64,000 nucleotides of DNA, taken from NCBI RefSeq assembly GCF_000737515.1, contig NZ_CP006587.1:1655001-1719000 (forward strand), given 5' to 3'. This DNA comes from Hymenobacter sp. APR13. GTDB taxonomy: Bacteria; Bacteroidota; Bacteroidia; Cytophagales; Hymenobacteraceae. Position 1 is the stretch's first letter. The number at the start of each line of letters is the position of its first letter. The notes beneath the pieces are model-generated. The model was not told the origin of the DNA. It saw only the letters and a list, made by a program, of their open reading frames with translations, and did no database searches. The translations under genes were made by a program, and so were the position numbers. Of this stretch, positions 45,050-55,702 are shown piece after piece.

Positions 45050-45997
45050 TTACCGCCCTGCCAGCGCCTCCCACCGGGGCCACCACGCCGGCTGTTCCGG
45101 TAGCCGCAGCTTCTCGCCCTCAAACTGCAGCAGCCCGTGCTCTTGGCCGCGCAGTTCGCGGAAGGAGCTGGCTACCCGCACGCGGTAGTCTTGGTCGATG
45201 CGGAGCAGGTGGCGGTCGAAGGCGCGGTGCAGGGTGGGCGTGAGGGCCAGGCCGTTGCCGATGGTATCATCGTGCGACAGGGCCCAGGGCACGATGTGGC
45301 AGGCGTCGAGGAGCGGGGCCACGGCGCTGGTGCCGGTGCTGATGAGCTGCAGGCCCGAAATGGCACAGGTGTAGTTGTAGGCCCGCAGCACTTCGCGCTT
45401 GAATACGGCGCTACGCACGGCCGTTTCCACTTCGTCGGCGAGGTTGAGGTGGGTTTGGTAGAGGGCGGCGGGCTCCTCCAGCATCTGCCGGCCCAGGGTG
45501 TGCAGCGTTTCGGGGCCGGCGTGGGGGCGGTAGCGGAAGCGCGTCTGCGGGAAGTACCGCTCCAGCAGCGCCTCCCGGAACAGCTGGCGCGTGGCGGCCT
45601 CCTGCAGCAGCTCCCACAGCGGCGCATCGAGGACGGCACAGGCCACGGCGGCCCGCAGGTGCCCCAGGCTGCGCGGCGAGCCGGACGTAGTGAGCAGCAG
45701 CGGCAGGCCGGAATGGGTGTGCAGGTGCCAGAATCCTTCCCCGGTGAGGTGATAGAACGGCAGCGCGAAGTTGTTGGCCCGAAACCGCCCCGACACGCTC
45801 AGGTCGTGGCAGTTGCTCTGAAAGGCAGCCAGCAACTCAGGCGTGATGACTATTTGGTTGTCGAGGATCAGCCCATCTTCGATGCCTTCGAGCATGGCCA
45901 GCAGCAGGGCCGGCTTATACGGGGCTTCCTCCCCGGCCAGGCGGCTGGTGCGAAGCTTGCGGAAACGGGTAAGATACTGCGCCAGCGGGGTAGTCAT
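45050..45997 (-). CDS. HNH endonuclease, probable modification-dependent restriction enzyme
   Basis: This 315-residue protein has an N-terminal domain with YKPALLLAMLEGIEDG and NFALPFYHLTGEGFWHL, the pattern of HNH enzymes that carry a DNA-recognition domain related to sulfur-binding domains. The C-terminal HNH nuclease has YTCAISGLQLIS, LDACHIVPW, GNGLALTPTLHRAFD. Together these suggest restriction of modified (for example phosphorothioated or methylated) DNA, but the target is inferred. The start at 45997 avoids a weak upstream extension. It stands alone, 30 kb from McrBC. No dnd-type modification genes are in the window. Confidence 0.8.
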   Translation of the reverse strand: MTTPLAQYLTRFRKLRTSRLAGEEAPYKPALLLAMLEGIEDGLILDNQIVITPELLAAFQSNCHDLSVSGRFRANNFALPFYHLTGEGFWHLHTHSGLPLLLTTSGSPRSLGHLRAAVACAVLDAPLWELLQEAATRQLFREALLERYFPQTRFRYRPHAGPETLHTLGRQMLEEPAALYQTHLNLADEVETAVRSAVFKREVLRAYNYTCAISGLQLISTGTSAVAPLLDACHIVPWALSHDDTIGNGLALTPTLHRAFDRHLLRIDQDYRVRVASSFRELRGQEHGLLQFEGEKLRLPEQPAWWPRWEALAGR

Positions 45998-46064
45998 GCG
46001 GGGCGCAAGGTAGATAACTGCTCGCAGTAGCACCGGGCAGTTGTAAGCTGTACTTTCACTTCAG

Positions 46065-46800
46065 ATGAAAGCTGTTGTCCTCGCCCTGCTGCTATTGCCT
46101 TTTGTTGCCATAGCCCAAACCCACCCAGCCCCGAAAATTCCTGCTGTTGGCCGCACCTTAGCCGCCTTCGTGCCTACCCGCTACGACACGCTACCGGGTG
46201 GCCGCGCTACCGGCGACCTGAACCACGACGGCCGGCCCGATGTAGCGCTGGTACTCAGCCCAAAGGCCGAAAGCCTGGATGACTACGACGATGAAACCAT
46301 GCCCGGCCGGGTGCTGCTGATCCTGTTCGGCACGGCTCAGGGCTATAAACTGGTCGCTCAGGCTAACCGGGTTATGCTTTCCAAACACGGCGGAGGCCAG
46401 TATGGCGACCCATTTGCTGGCCTGAGCATTCGTACAAGGTGTGCTAACGGTGAACCACTATGGTGGTAGCAGCTGGCGCTGGAGTGTGGTAAGCAAGTTC
46501 CGCTATCAGCAGGGCGACTTTTTTCTGATTGGCGAATCGATGTTCCTGACCCGTACCAGTGGCGACTGTGAAAGCCTCGACGGCTCCCCGGGCGGCGACT
46601 ACCAGGATACCAACTTCGTGACGGGCGAGTACGAAATCCGCAAAATCTCGGAAACCTGCCAGGTACTGTTGCACCGCAAGGGCTGCCGGACGCCCGTGGC
46701 CCTGCGCCGCCTGACCGACTATGCCCCCGAACCGCAGCCTGCCTGCCGCCAGGCCAGGAGCTACGGTAGCGTTTGTGCCCGGCAGCGGCTACCTTCCGGC
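46065..46800 (+). pseudogene. Exported hypothetical protein, disrupted by a 1-base frameshift
   Basis: The first frame gives a signal peptide (LALLLLPFVAIAQ) and TGDLNHDGRPDVALVL, an FG-GAP-like calcium loop, then KHGGGQYGDPFAGLSIR up to 46433. The homologous continuation lies in the next frame: GVLTVNHYGGSSWRWS, FRYQQGDFFLIG, EYEIRKISE. Deleting one base near 46435 gives R-K-G-V-L-T-V and restores a single frame. The repaired frame then has no stop until 47295, inside the next gene, so a second lesion near 46750-46800 is likely. The end is approximate. It is either a pseudogene or a sequencing error. Confidence 0.75.
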
Positions 46801-46831
46801 TTCCCTGCCGCCAACCTAACCGTTCCTGCTT

Positions 46832-48454
46832 ATGCCCGACGCTACCCTCCACGAAAGTATTCTGCTGGTGCTGGGGCTGCTGTTTGCCATGCTGCTACTC
46901 GTGATGCTGGGCCAGAAGCTGCGCATCTCCTACCCTATTTTCCTGGTGCTGGCCGGGCTGGTACTGGGCTTCGTGCCGGGGCTGCCGCGCATCGTCATCA
47001 GCCCCGACCTCATCTTCCTGATTTTCCTGCCGCCGCTGCTTTACCAGGCGGCCTGGGAAACGTCGTGGAAGGATTTCTGGCGCTGGAAACGTCCCATTGC
47101 GCTGCTGGCCTTCGGGCTGGTATTCTTCACCTCCACCCTGGTAGCCTACGTGAGCCGGGCCATGATTCCGGGCTTCACGCTGCCGCTGGGGTTTCTGCTG
47201 GGCGGCATCATCTCCCCACCCGATGCCGTGGCCGCTACCTCCGTGCTCCGGGGCGTGCAGGTGCCGCGCCGCATCACCAGCATTCTGGAGGGTGAAAGCC
47301 TGATCAACGACGCCAGCAGCTTGATTGTGTTCCGGTTTGCCTTGGCTACGGTGCTGTCGGGCACGTTTGTGTGGCAGCAGGCAGCGTCCAGCTTTTTGCT
47401 GGTGAGCGTGATGGGCCTGGCCGTGGGTTTGGTGGTGGCGCACGGCTTCTACCTCATTCATAAGTACCTGCCCACCACGCCCAGCATCAACACGGTGCTC
47501 ACGTTTATTGCGCCCTACGGCATGTATTTGCTGGCCGAGGAATTCCACTTTTCGGGCGTGCTGGCCGTGGTAAGCGGCGGGCTGCTGCTCTCCTTCCGCT
47601 CCCACCGTGTGTTCGATGCCGACACCCGCCTGCAGGCCACCAGCGTGTGGGCCAGCGTGGGCTTTGCCCTCAACGGACTGGTATTTATCCTCATCGGGCT
47701 GGAGCTGCCGGTGGTGGTGGAAGGTCTGGGCACCTACTCGCTGGGGCAGGCCATTGGCTACGGCCTCATCATCAGCGTCCTGGTTATCGTTATCCGGCTG
47801 GTGTGGATGTTTCCGGCGGCCTTTGTGCCGCGCTGGCTTTTCCGCAGCATCCGCACGCAGGAGGCCAGCCCCGGCTGGCAGGGGCCGCTGATTATCGGCT
47901 GGGCCGGCATGCGCGGGGTGGTGTCGTTGGCCTCGGCGCTGTCGGTGCCGCTGCTGCTGAGCAACGGGCAGGAGTTTCCGCAACGCAACCTGATGCTGTT
48001 CATCACCTTCGTGGTGATTCTCGTGACGCTGGTATTTCAGGGCCTCACTTTGCCGCTGCTCATCCGCTTTACCGGCGTGGAAAACCTGGAGGAGCGCATG
48101 CCCACCGACGCCCAGGAAGCCGGTATCCGGCTGCGCCTGCGCCACGTAGCCCTGGCCCACCTGGCCCAACACTACCCCGACGATATCCGGGAAAACGAGC
48201 TAATCAGCGCTTTGCAGCACCGCATGCAGGCCGAGGCCCAGCGCACCGGCAACCTACTCGAAGCCCTCGACTACGACGACACCAAGCGCCAGGCCCTGAA
48301 ACGCTACCACCACGTGCTGCTGGACGTGCTGCAGGTACAGCGCGAAGAGCTGTTCGTGCTGCGCCGCGAAGATGTATTCGAGGAAGAAATGCTCCGCCAC
48401 CAGGAAGCCCAACTCGACCTCGACGAAGCCAAAATCAGCCACATGCCGCATTAA
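46832..48454 (+). CDS. CPA1-family Na+/H+ antiporter
   Basis: This 540-residue protein has about twelve membrane helices, including the conserved ISPPDAVAATSVL and GESLINDASSLIVF segments that carry the ion-binding acidic residues of NhaP/NHE-type exchangers. A cytoplasmic helical tail of about 110 residues is rich in Glu, Arg and Gln (RHEEAQLDLDEAKISH-like). It should exchange Na+ or K+ for H+ at the inner membrane for pH and salt balance. The start at 46832 agrees with family length. Inverted repeat C1 follows the stop. Confidence 0.93.
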   Translation: MPDATLHESILLVLGLLFAMLLLVMLGQKLRISYPIFLVLAGLVLGFVPGLPRIVISPDLIFLIFLPPLLYQAAWETSWKDFWRWKRPIALLAFGLVFFTSTLVAYVSRAMIPGFTLPLGFLLGGIISPPDAVAATSVLRGVQVPRRITSILEGESLINDASSLIVFRFALATVLSGTFVWQQAASSFLLVSVMGLAVGLVVAHGFYLIHKYLPTTPSINTVLTFIAPYGMYLLAEEFHFSGVLAVVSGGLLLSFRSHRVFDADTRLQATSVWASVGFALNGLVFILIGLELPVVVEGLGTYSLGQAIGYGLIISVLVIVIRLVWMFPAAFVPRWLFRSIRTQEASPGWQGPLIIGWAGMRGVVSLASALSVPLLLSNGQEFPQRNLMLFITFVVILVTLVFQGLTLPLLIRFTGVENLEERMPTDAQEAGIRLRLRHVALAHLAQHYPDDIRENELISALQHRMQAEAQRTGNLLEALDYDDTKRQALKRYHHVLLDVLQVQREELFVLRREDVFEEEMLRHQEAQLDLDEAKISHMPH

Positions 48455-48470
48455 GGCTGGATAAAGAACA

Positions 48471-48573
48471 GTGTAGAGACGCAATATTTTGCGTCTCGTA
48501 GTTGCTGACGTTGTTTATAGTACACTTTACCGCGTCGTTCAACGACGAGACGCAAAATATTGCGTCTCTACAC
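48471..48573. repeat. Long inverted repeat, family C (copy C1)
   Basis: Arms 48471-48504 and 48540-48573 are 34 bp and complementary at 33 positions, with a 35-bp centre. Each arm holds a nested palindrome GAGACGCAA-TATT-TTGCGTCTC. The arms are almost identical to those of copy C2 at 53169, while the centres differ. It lies 16 bp after the antiporter stop. Confidence 0.95.
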
Positions 48574-48592
48574 CCTCCTCCCCCAAAACCAA

Positions 48593-48628
48593 AACATCCT
48601 CTCCCGGCCGAAGCCAGAAGAGGATGTT
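48593..48628 (-). terminator. Hairpin at the end of ettA
   Basis: AACATCCTCT (48593-48602) pairs perfectly with AGAGGATGTT (48619-48628). On the minus strand TTTTGGTTTTGG follows, a weak U-rich tail. Probable ettA terminator. Confidence 0.6.
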
Positions 48629-48651
48629 TGTAAATCAGGCTCCAGGGCCGA

Positions 48652-50319
<1,668 letters not shown>

Positions 50320-50630
50320 AGAGAAGAAGTGTGTAGCGGTGGCACTGAAACCCGGCAGGCTGACGCATTGGCTGAAAAATGCTATTTTCAAGCGTTGAGC
50401 CGTTTGCTCCGGCCCCGTAGCCCAACCTTCTGATTTAGGGCTACGTTCGGCCAGATGGGCCGCAATTGCCCGCCGGAGTCGCCAAAGGTAGGCAGGGGCC
50501 ACGGAGTTTGCTACGCCACCCGCCGGGGCCGATTGTTGCAACATGCCGTAAACTTGCCCATCTTTCCACCCTGAGTGTTGCCCCTGCGCCTTTTCATCAC
50601 ACCACCTATTCGCTTCCGCGTTATCAAATT
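50320..50630. other. Divergent gap between ettA and DUF349 gene
   Basis: This 311-bp region should hold promoters for both divergent genes. The clearest element is a minus-strand TACCTTTG (50483-50490), an exact -7 match for ettA, but no TTG lies 19-20 bp upstream. No gene is supported. Confidence 0.4.
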
Positions 50631-51929
50631 ATGGAACAACAAGACCACTTGCTGGCCGATGCCCGCCTCTATGGCTATGTCGAAGGCGACCAGGTGTGGC
50701 TTCGGCCGTTTATGGATCTGCCCGCCCGCCAGGTAGGCCAGGTCAAAGAATCGCCCGATGCTTCTCTACTGTATTTTGCCAACCGTTTCCGCCTGTTCCG
50801 GGCCAAAGTAGATGACCTGCTACAGAAGATCGAGGAATCGGAAAACAAGGGCTCCTTCCTGATGAAGGCCCTGCACCTGAAAGACCAGGTGGCCAGCTAC
50901 GACGGCCTCGGCGACTTCGCGAGCCTGCACCGCCGCCTCACCGAAGCCGAGGAAGCCGTGAAGGTGACCGTGGCCCGCAACCGCGAAAAAAACCTGGCCA
51001 CCAAAATCAGCCTCATCGAGCAGGCTGAGGAGCTGCGCAACACTCTCGACTGGGCCACCGCCGGCGAGCAGATCCATGAGCTGCGCCAGGCCTGGATCAA
51101 GACCGGCCCCGTAGATAAGCAGCTCACCGACGAGTTGGAAACCCGCTTCCGGCTGGCTGTAGACGAGTTTTTCCAGCGGCGCAAGGCCTTCCAGAGCGAG
51201 AAGAAGGCCATGACCAACCACGCCGCCGACCAGTACAAAGTGCTGATCCGGCAGAGCGAGGCGCTGCAGTATTCCGACGATTTCGAGAACACCACGGCCA
51301 AGCTCAAGCAGCTGCAGCAGGCCTGGAAGGAAGTGGGCGGCTCCTTGCCGCGCAAGCAGGCCAACGACCTCTGGACGCAGTTCCGGGCGGCGCACAACCT
51401 GTTTTTCGAGCGCCTGAAGGTGCACATCGACAGCAAGCGCACCGACGCCAAGGAGCACTTCATGGACGACAACCTGACCCGCAAGCGCGCCCTCGTGACG
51501 GAGGCCACCGCCCTGCTGGGCCGGCCCATGCACGAGGCCGTAGCGCGGGCCAAAGAGCTGCAGGCGGCCTGGAAAACGGTGGGCCCGGTGCGCGGCGAAG
51601 AGTCGGACCGCGTGTGGGAGCAGTTTATTCTGGCCTGCGACAAGGTGTTTGAGATGAGCGCCCTGGAGCACTTCATCCGCAAGCGCCCCGAAAACGCCGC
51701 TGCCGCCCCCGAGGAGCAGATAACCCTGCGCGTGCAGGCCCTGCGCGACTTCATCAAGTACGACCAGCAGGAAAAGGAAACCCTGCAGGACAACCTCGAC
51801 AAGCTGAGCGCTACGCCCGCCAACGATGCCTTCCGGCAGATGCTGCAGGGAAAAATCCGGGCTTTCGACCGGAAAATCAGAACTAAAAACGAGCTGATTA
51901 CGCTATTGCGGCAACGATTGGTTGCGTAG
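50631..51929 (+). CDS. DUF349 repeat protein
   Basis: This 432-residue, mostly helical, highly charged protein contains at least three DUF349-type units, each with a W and a following aromatic: LRQAWIKTGPV, LKQLQQAWKEVG, LQAAWKTVGPV, and matching F-x2-A-x3-FF blocks. No signal peptide or membrane segment is seen. The family is of unknown function and conserved across Bacteroidota. The start at 50631 (MEQQDHLLADARLYGYVEG) is preferred because the longer frame reads through the promoter region. Confidence 0.88.
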   Translation: MEQQDHLLADARLYGYVEGDQVWLRPFMDLPARQVGQVKESPDASLLYFANRFRLFRAKVDDLLQKIEESENKGSFLMKALHLKDQVASYDGLGDFASLHRRLTEAEEAVKVTVARNREKNLATKISLIEQAEELRNTLDWATAGEQIHELRQAWIKTGPVDKQLTDELETRFRLAVDEFFQRRKAFQSEKKAMTNHAADQYKVLIRQSEALQYSDDFENTTAKLKQLQQAWKEVGGSLPRKQANDLWTQFRAAHNLFFERLKVHIDSKRTDAKEHFMDDNLTRKRALVTEATALLGRPMHEAVARAKELQAAWKTVGPVRGEESDRVWEQFILACDKVFEMSALEHFIRKRPENAAAAPEEQITLRVQALRDFIKYDQQEKETLQDNLDKLSATPANDAFRQMLQGKIRAFDRKIRTKNELITLLRQRLVA

Positions 51930-52082
51930 CACAACCTTAGCGGTTAACTTACGTTGGCTGCCGAAAGCTGACAACAGGATTCACCACGCGCCAAGCCACG
52001 TTGTCAGCTTATCCGTCCCGGCCGGGTTTTTGATAGCCGGAGTTTTTCATTCGACCACCTTTTTTAAGTAGCCCACACCACT

Positions 52083-52304
52083 ATGTATTGGACGCTGGAA
52101 CTCGCTTCGTACCTTGAAGACGCTCCCTGGCCTGCCACCAAGGATGAACTGATTGACTATTCCATCCGCTCAGGTGCGCCAATGGAGGTAGTTGAAAACC
52201 TGCAGGCCCTGGAGGATGATGGCCAGCCTTACGAAAACATCGAGGAAGTTTGGCCGGACTATCCGACCAAAGAAGACTTCATGTTCAACGAAGACGAATA
52301 CTAG
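52083..52304 (+). CDS. DUF2795 small acidic protein
   Basis: This 73-residue protein (MYWTLELASYLEDAPWPATK, then SIRSGAPMEVVENLQALEDD) matches the DUF2795 pattern, a small helical protein strongly conserved in Bacteroidota and other phyla, including the C-terminal WPDYPTKEDF. It is acidic, with no membrane or export signal. Function is unknown. It sits alone, 150 bp after the DUF349 gene and before the ABC ATPase. Confidence 0.85.
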   Translation: MYWTLELASYLEDAPWPATKDELIDYSIRSGAPMEVVENLQALEDDGQPYENIEEVWPDYPTKEDFMFNEDEY

Positions 52305-52308
52305 CAGT

Positions 52309-52402
52309 AGTATTGAGGATGCAGTACTGAGTAGTTGGTATTGGCATAAGCCCGTTTTTCAGGCGGTACTGCCTAACTACTCATGTCTCAGTACTCAATA
52401 CT
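52309..52402. repeat. Inverted repeat spanning the ABC ATPase start
   Basis: Left arm AGTATTGAG...GAGTAGTT (52309-52336) matches, in reverse complement, AACTACTC...CTCAATACT (52375-52402); the outer 9 and inner 8 bp pair and the middle does not. The arms are built of AGTACTGAGTA words. The right arm includes the ATG at 52383 and its first codons, so pairing could mask translation start. Confidence 0.5.
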
Positions 52403-53126
52403 TTCTGTCGAAAATCTGGTTGCGGGGTATGAACAGCGTGTTCTGCTCCGCAACCTTTTTTTGTGCGTGCCTGAGCCGGCCTTTGTCGCCATCGTCGGGC
52501 ACAACGGCTGCGGCAAAACCACTTTGTTCCGGGCCCTTACCGGCCAGATTCCTTACCAGGGCACCATTGCGGTAGGCGGCCACGACCTGCGCATGCTCCG
52601 CCGCCCCGCCGCCGACGGCCACCTGGCCTACCTGCCCCAGCGCACCACCGTGGGTTTCCCGATTCGGGTGCGGGAGCTGGTGGTGATGGGCCGCTACCGC
52701 CACCACGGCCTGCTCAGCGCCTACTCCCCTGCCGATTATCAGCTGACCGAAGCCGCGCTGGCCCGCGTCGGCGGCGCCCACCTCGCCGAGCGCGACTTCA
52801 CGCTACTTTCCGGCGGCGAACAGCAGCTGGTGTGGCTGGCGCAGCTCAGTTTGCAGGATGCGCCCCTTTACCTGCTCGACGAGCCCACCCAGCAGCTTGA
52901 CGTCTACTACCGCCGCCGCGTGTTCGATTTGCTGACGAGCTGGGTACAGGAGCAGCAGCGCACCGTGCTCTGCATCACCCACGACCTCGACAACCTGCTG
53001 GCGCTGCCCGGCGGCTACCTGCTCAACCTATCGTCCCCAGCGCCTACCCTGCAGCCGCTCACGCCGGCTACCGTGCAGGCCGCCCGCGCGTTTCTGGAGA
53101 GCGAGGCATCGTTGGCGGTGAGGTAG
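52383..53126 (+). CDS. ABC transporter ATP-binding protein (iron/cobalamin-uptake type)
   Basis: This 247-residue ATPase has Walker A GHNGCGKTT (39-47), signature LSGGEQ (142-147), LLDEPT (164-169) and a switch His (CITHD). Overall similarity is to FecE/BtuD-like subunits of siderophore or vitamin B12 importers. No permease or binding protein is adjacent on either side, so it must work with components encoded elsewhere. The first codons lie within an inverted repeat. Confidence 0.88.
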   Translation: MSQYSILSVENLVAGYEQRVLLRNLFLCVPEPAFVAIVGHNGCGKTTLFRALTGQIPYQGTIAVGGHDLRMLRRPAADGHLAYLPQRTTVGFPIRVRELVVMGRYRHHGLLSAYSPADYQLTEAALARVGGAHLAERDFTLLSGGEQQLVWLAQLSLQDAPLYLLDEPTQQLDVYYRRRVFDLLTSWVQEQQRTVLCITHDLDNLLALPGGYLLNLSSPAPTLQPLTPATVQAARAFLESEASLAVR

Positions 53127-53168
53127 CGCTTAGAAGCTATTTGAACAAGTATATTGGCAGGCAGCACG

Positions 53169-53263
53169 ATGTAGAGACGCAATATTTTGCGTCTCGTCGT
53201 TGAACGGAAGGTCGTTTAACCAACTCCAGCAACGACGAGACGCAAAATATTGCGTCTCTACAT
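53169..53263. repeat. Long inverted repeat, family C (copy C2)
   Basis: Arms 53169-53202 and 53230-53263 are 34 bp and perfectly complementary, with a 27-bp centre. Each arm carries the palindrome GAGACGCAA-TATT-TTGCGTCTC. The arms match copy C1 in 33 of 34 positions though the copies lie 4.7 kb apart. It sits between the convergent ABC ATPase and crtY. Confidence 0.96.
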
Positions 53264-53279
53264 TATTCGCCAAAGCCTC

Positions 53280-54485
53280 TTAGGCCTTGCGCTGCCCCGG
53301 CCGGCTGCGCAGCATGTGCCCGATGGAGCGCAGAAACGGCCACGGCGTCACGGAGTTCATCACCTGCAGATTGGCTAGGGCCGAGGTGCGCTCGTCCAGG
53401 AAGTCGAAGATGCGTTCCACGGAGTTGTGGCGGAATAGCTCGGTGAAGATGTCGCGGGTGGTTTCGCCGCGCCGCTGCATGATATCCAGCAGCAGCGCAT
53501 CAAACATCCCAAACTGCCACCGGTCGCCGGTGAGGTTGCGTGGGGGCTGGCCGGTGGCCGCCAGCGCCGCCACCAGCCGCGCTGAGTGCTCCTGGATGCG
53601 CTTGAAGGCGTAGCCGGTGCTGGGCTTGGCCCGCCCGGCGCGCGTGCCCAGGTTGATGATGTTCGGCCCCGCCGCCGCAGGCATCGGATGGTCGGTCATC
53701 GGGATGGCGCCAATCTCCACGGCCTCAATCCGGAAATCCGTTACGCCCATCTGCTCCAGATAGGTGCGCATGGCGTGCTCGTACTCGGCCTGGGGCAGCA
53801 CCTGCGCTGAGAACAGCGTGTACTCCACCAGCGCCCGCCGTTTGCTGAAGGGCAGCACGTAGATGAAGCGCGCCTCGTGGTGCTGCTCCCCCCGAAAATC
53901 CATGAACTCCACTGTCGCCGGATCGAACACGTCGTGCGGGGTTTCCACTTCCCAGCCCACAAAGTGCTGCAGCAGGTAGCGGTGCTTCTGCGGCTGCGGC
54001 GTTAGCTGCGGCGGGCGGCTGTCGAAGGCGTAGCGGGCGGTGTGGGTGCCGGCAGAGCCAGTGGCCTGCACGCCCTGGGGCGTGTTGGCCAGCGTGTCCA
54101 CGGTGGCCTGCATTAGCGTGAATTGCTCCGGCCGGGCCAGCAGCGCCGCCCGCACGAACCGGTAGAAATCCAGCCCCCGAATCATCTTGTAGCGGTGGCG
54201 CTTCAACGGAAACACCTGCTCGAAACCGGGGCTGCGGAACGCCAGCTGCGTCCACTCGTGCGCCACAATGCCGTCGAACAGCATCGGCCCATCGGTCCAG
54301 AACGACCAGGTCCGGTCGTTCTGGTCTTTGGCTTCGGGCTCCAGCAGCAGCACCCGCTTGCCCGCCAGGCGCGGCTCCTGGCTGATGTGGTAGGCCAGGC
54401 TTAGGCCCGCCGCCCCGCCGCCCACAATCAGGTAGTCGAAGTCACGGGTTGACACGGATTCGTCGGATTTCACAGGGGCAGACAC
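53280..54485 (-). CDS. crtY: Lycopene cyclase, CrtY type
   Basis: This 401-residue flavoprotein has an N-terminal dinucleotide-binding motif (DYLIVGGGAAGLSLAYHIS, GGGAAG at 22-27), the conserved RTWSFW segment (about 50-60), FMDFRG, and a late GTRAGRAKPSTGYAF. CrtY-type cyclases convert lycopene to beta-carotene or similar rings, using reduced FAD. Other carotenoid genes are not in the window. The gene is consistent with a pigmented organism. The start at 54485 has an extra 15 residues before the flavin motif, and a later start is possible. Confidence 0.9.
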   Translation of the reverse strand: MSAPVKSDESVSTRDFDYLIVGGGAAGLSLAYHISQEPRLAGKRVLLLEPEAKDQNDRTWSFWTDGPMLFDGIVAHEWTQLAFRSPGFEQVFPLKRHRYKMIRGLDFYRFVRAALLARPEQFTLMQATVDTLANTPQGVQATGSAGTHTARYAFDSRPPQLTPQPQKHRYLLQHFVGWEVETPHDVFDPATVEFMDFRGEQHHEARFIYVLPFSKRRALVEYTLFSAQVLPQAEYEHAMRTYLEQMGVTDFRIEAVEIGAIPMTDHPMPAAAGPNIINLGTRAGRAKPSTGYAFKRIQEHSARLVAALAATGQPPRNLTGDRWQFGMFDALLLDIMQRRGETTRDIFTELFRHNSVERIFDFLDERTSALANLQVMNSVTPWPFLRSIGHMLRSRPGQRKA

Positions 54486-54532
54486 GGAAGAAGCAGGCTA
54501 TGGGTGCGGGATGCGGGCACTAAAGAACAACG

Positions 54533-54559
54533 AAAAAGCCGCTTCGTTGGAAGCGGCTT
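54533..54559 (-). terminator. Terminator of LOG-family gene
   Basis: Perfect 10-bp stem AAGCCGCTTC (54536-54545), GTTG loop, GAAGCGGCTT (54550-54559), with a T run on the minus strand. It lies 70 bp past the LOG stop and just before crtY on the same strand. Confidence 0.85.
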
Positions 54560-54630
54560 CTCCTTACGTGCATCCGGCCTGGTCATAGGACTGCCCAAAA
54601 CGAATCCGGGCAATCCGATAAATCCGTGAT

Positions 54631-55494
54631 TTAGAAGTTCGGCGACAGCAGGTACTTGCTGTAGAAGTCGTCGATGATTTTCACGGCCGACTCGGCGTCG
54701 TCTACCAATTGCACCAGGTTCATGTCCTCGGGCGAGATGTTGTGCTCGTCTTCCAGCATCACCTGCTGAATCCAGTCGAACATGCCCTGCCAGTACTTGG
54801 TACCCACCAGCACGATGGGGAAACGGCCGATTTTCTTGGTCTGAATCAGGGTAATGGCCTCAAACAGCTCATCCAGCGTCCCAAAACCGCCCGGCATACC
54901 GATGAAGCCCTGGGCGTATTTCACAAACATCACCTTCCGCACAAAGAAGTAGTCGAAGTTGATGATTTTGTCGGGGTCGATGTAGATGTTGTTGAACTGC
55001 TCGAAAGGCAGCTCAATGTTCAGGCCCACCGAACGGCCGCCTTCCGAGTGGGCGCCCTTATTGCCGGCCTCCATGATGCCGGGGCCGCCACCCGTGATAA
55101 CGCCGTAGCCGTGGCGCACCAGCTTGGCCGCAATTTCCTCGGCCATTTTGTAGTACGGGTTGTCGGCCTTAGTGCGGGCCGAACCGAAGATGGATACGCA
55201 GGGGCCGATTTTGGACATCTTCTCGAAGCCCTCCACGAACTCGGCCATCACCTTGAAGATCTGCCAGGAGTCGGCAATCTTGATTTCGTTCCAGTCCTTG
55301 TCGACGAAGGCGCGACGGATGCGCTGCTCGTCGTCTACCTGCACCGTCCGCTCGCCGTGGGTCTGCTCGCGAATATCACTGATTGTCTTAACCTTATTGT
55401 CGTTTACGTTGGGCTGCATGATAGTCTGCCCGCTCCCGGCGTTCAGCACTTCATCGGCCACTTTGGTGCGGCTGGTCTTCTTAAGCTTGGTCAT
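54631..55494 (-). CDS. LOG-family (TIGR00730-type) protein
   Basis: This 287-residue protein has the LOG Rossmann-fold core with GGGPGIMEA (135-143) and PGGFGTLDEL (201-210), the signature of lysine-decarboxylase-like/LOG enzymes. Known members hydrolyse nucleoside monophosphates such as cytokinin riboside 5'-phosphates. A basic, hydrophilic extension of about 90 residues precedes the core. The substrate here is not known. It is monocistronic. Confidence 0.87.
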   Translation of the reverse strand: MTKLKKTSRTKVADEVLNAGSGQTIMQPNVNDNKVKTISDIREQTHGERTVQVDDEQRIRRAFVDKDWNEIKIADSWQIFKVMAEFVEGFEKMSKIGPCVSIFGSARTKADNPYYKMAEEIAAKLVRHGYGVITGGGPGIMEAGNKGAHSEGGRSVGLNIELPFEQFNNIYIDPDKIINFDYFFVRKVMFVKYAQGFIGMPGGFGTLDELFEAITLIQTKKIGRFPIVLVGTKYWQGMFDWIQQVMLEDEHNISPEDMNLVQLVDDAESAVKIIDDFYSKYLLSPNF

Positions 55495-55702
55495 AATCTG
55501 GTACGCTACTTACCATTGGCGGCCGGCAACGCGCCGGGGGCCAAAAAGGAGAAATGGGGGAATTTGAAAAAAAGAAAGCCGCCCCGCGAGAACGGGGCGA
55601 CCAAAAGTACGGACGGGCAAGTTAACGATTTGTTAACACTAAATAGCTATATCATTACGAAATGGCGACAGGTCCGGGCGGCAGCAGCTTTCGCCCGGCG
55701 CG

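Noticed and set aside
46441..47295. Separate gene starting at GTG 46441
   Set aside because: Its first 100 residues continue the protein interrupted upstream, and its last 150 are the wrong frame of the Na+/H+ antiporter gene.
50320..50544. 75-residue N-terminal extension of EttA
   Set aside because: EttA orthologs start at MS-x-x-x-I-I-F-S-M-x-G-V; the extension covers the promoter region and has no conserved features.
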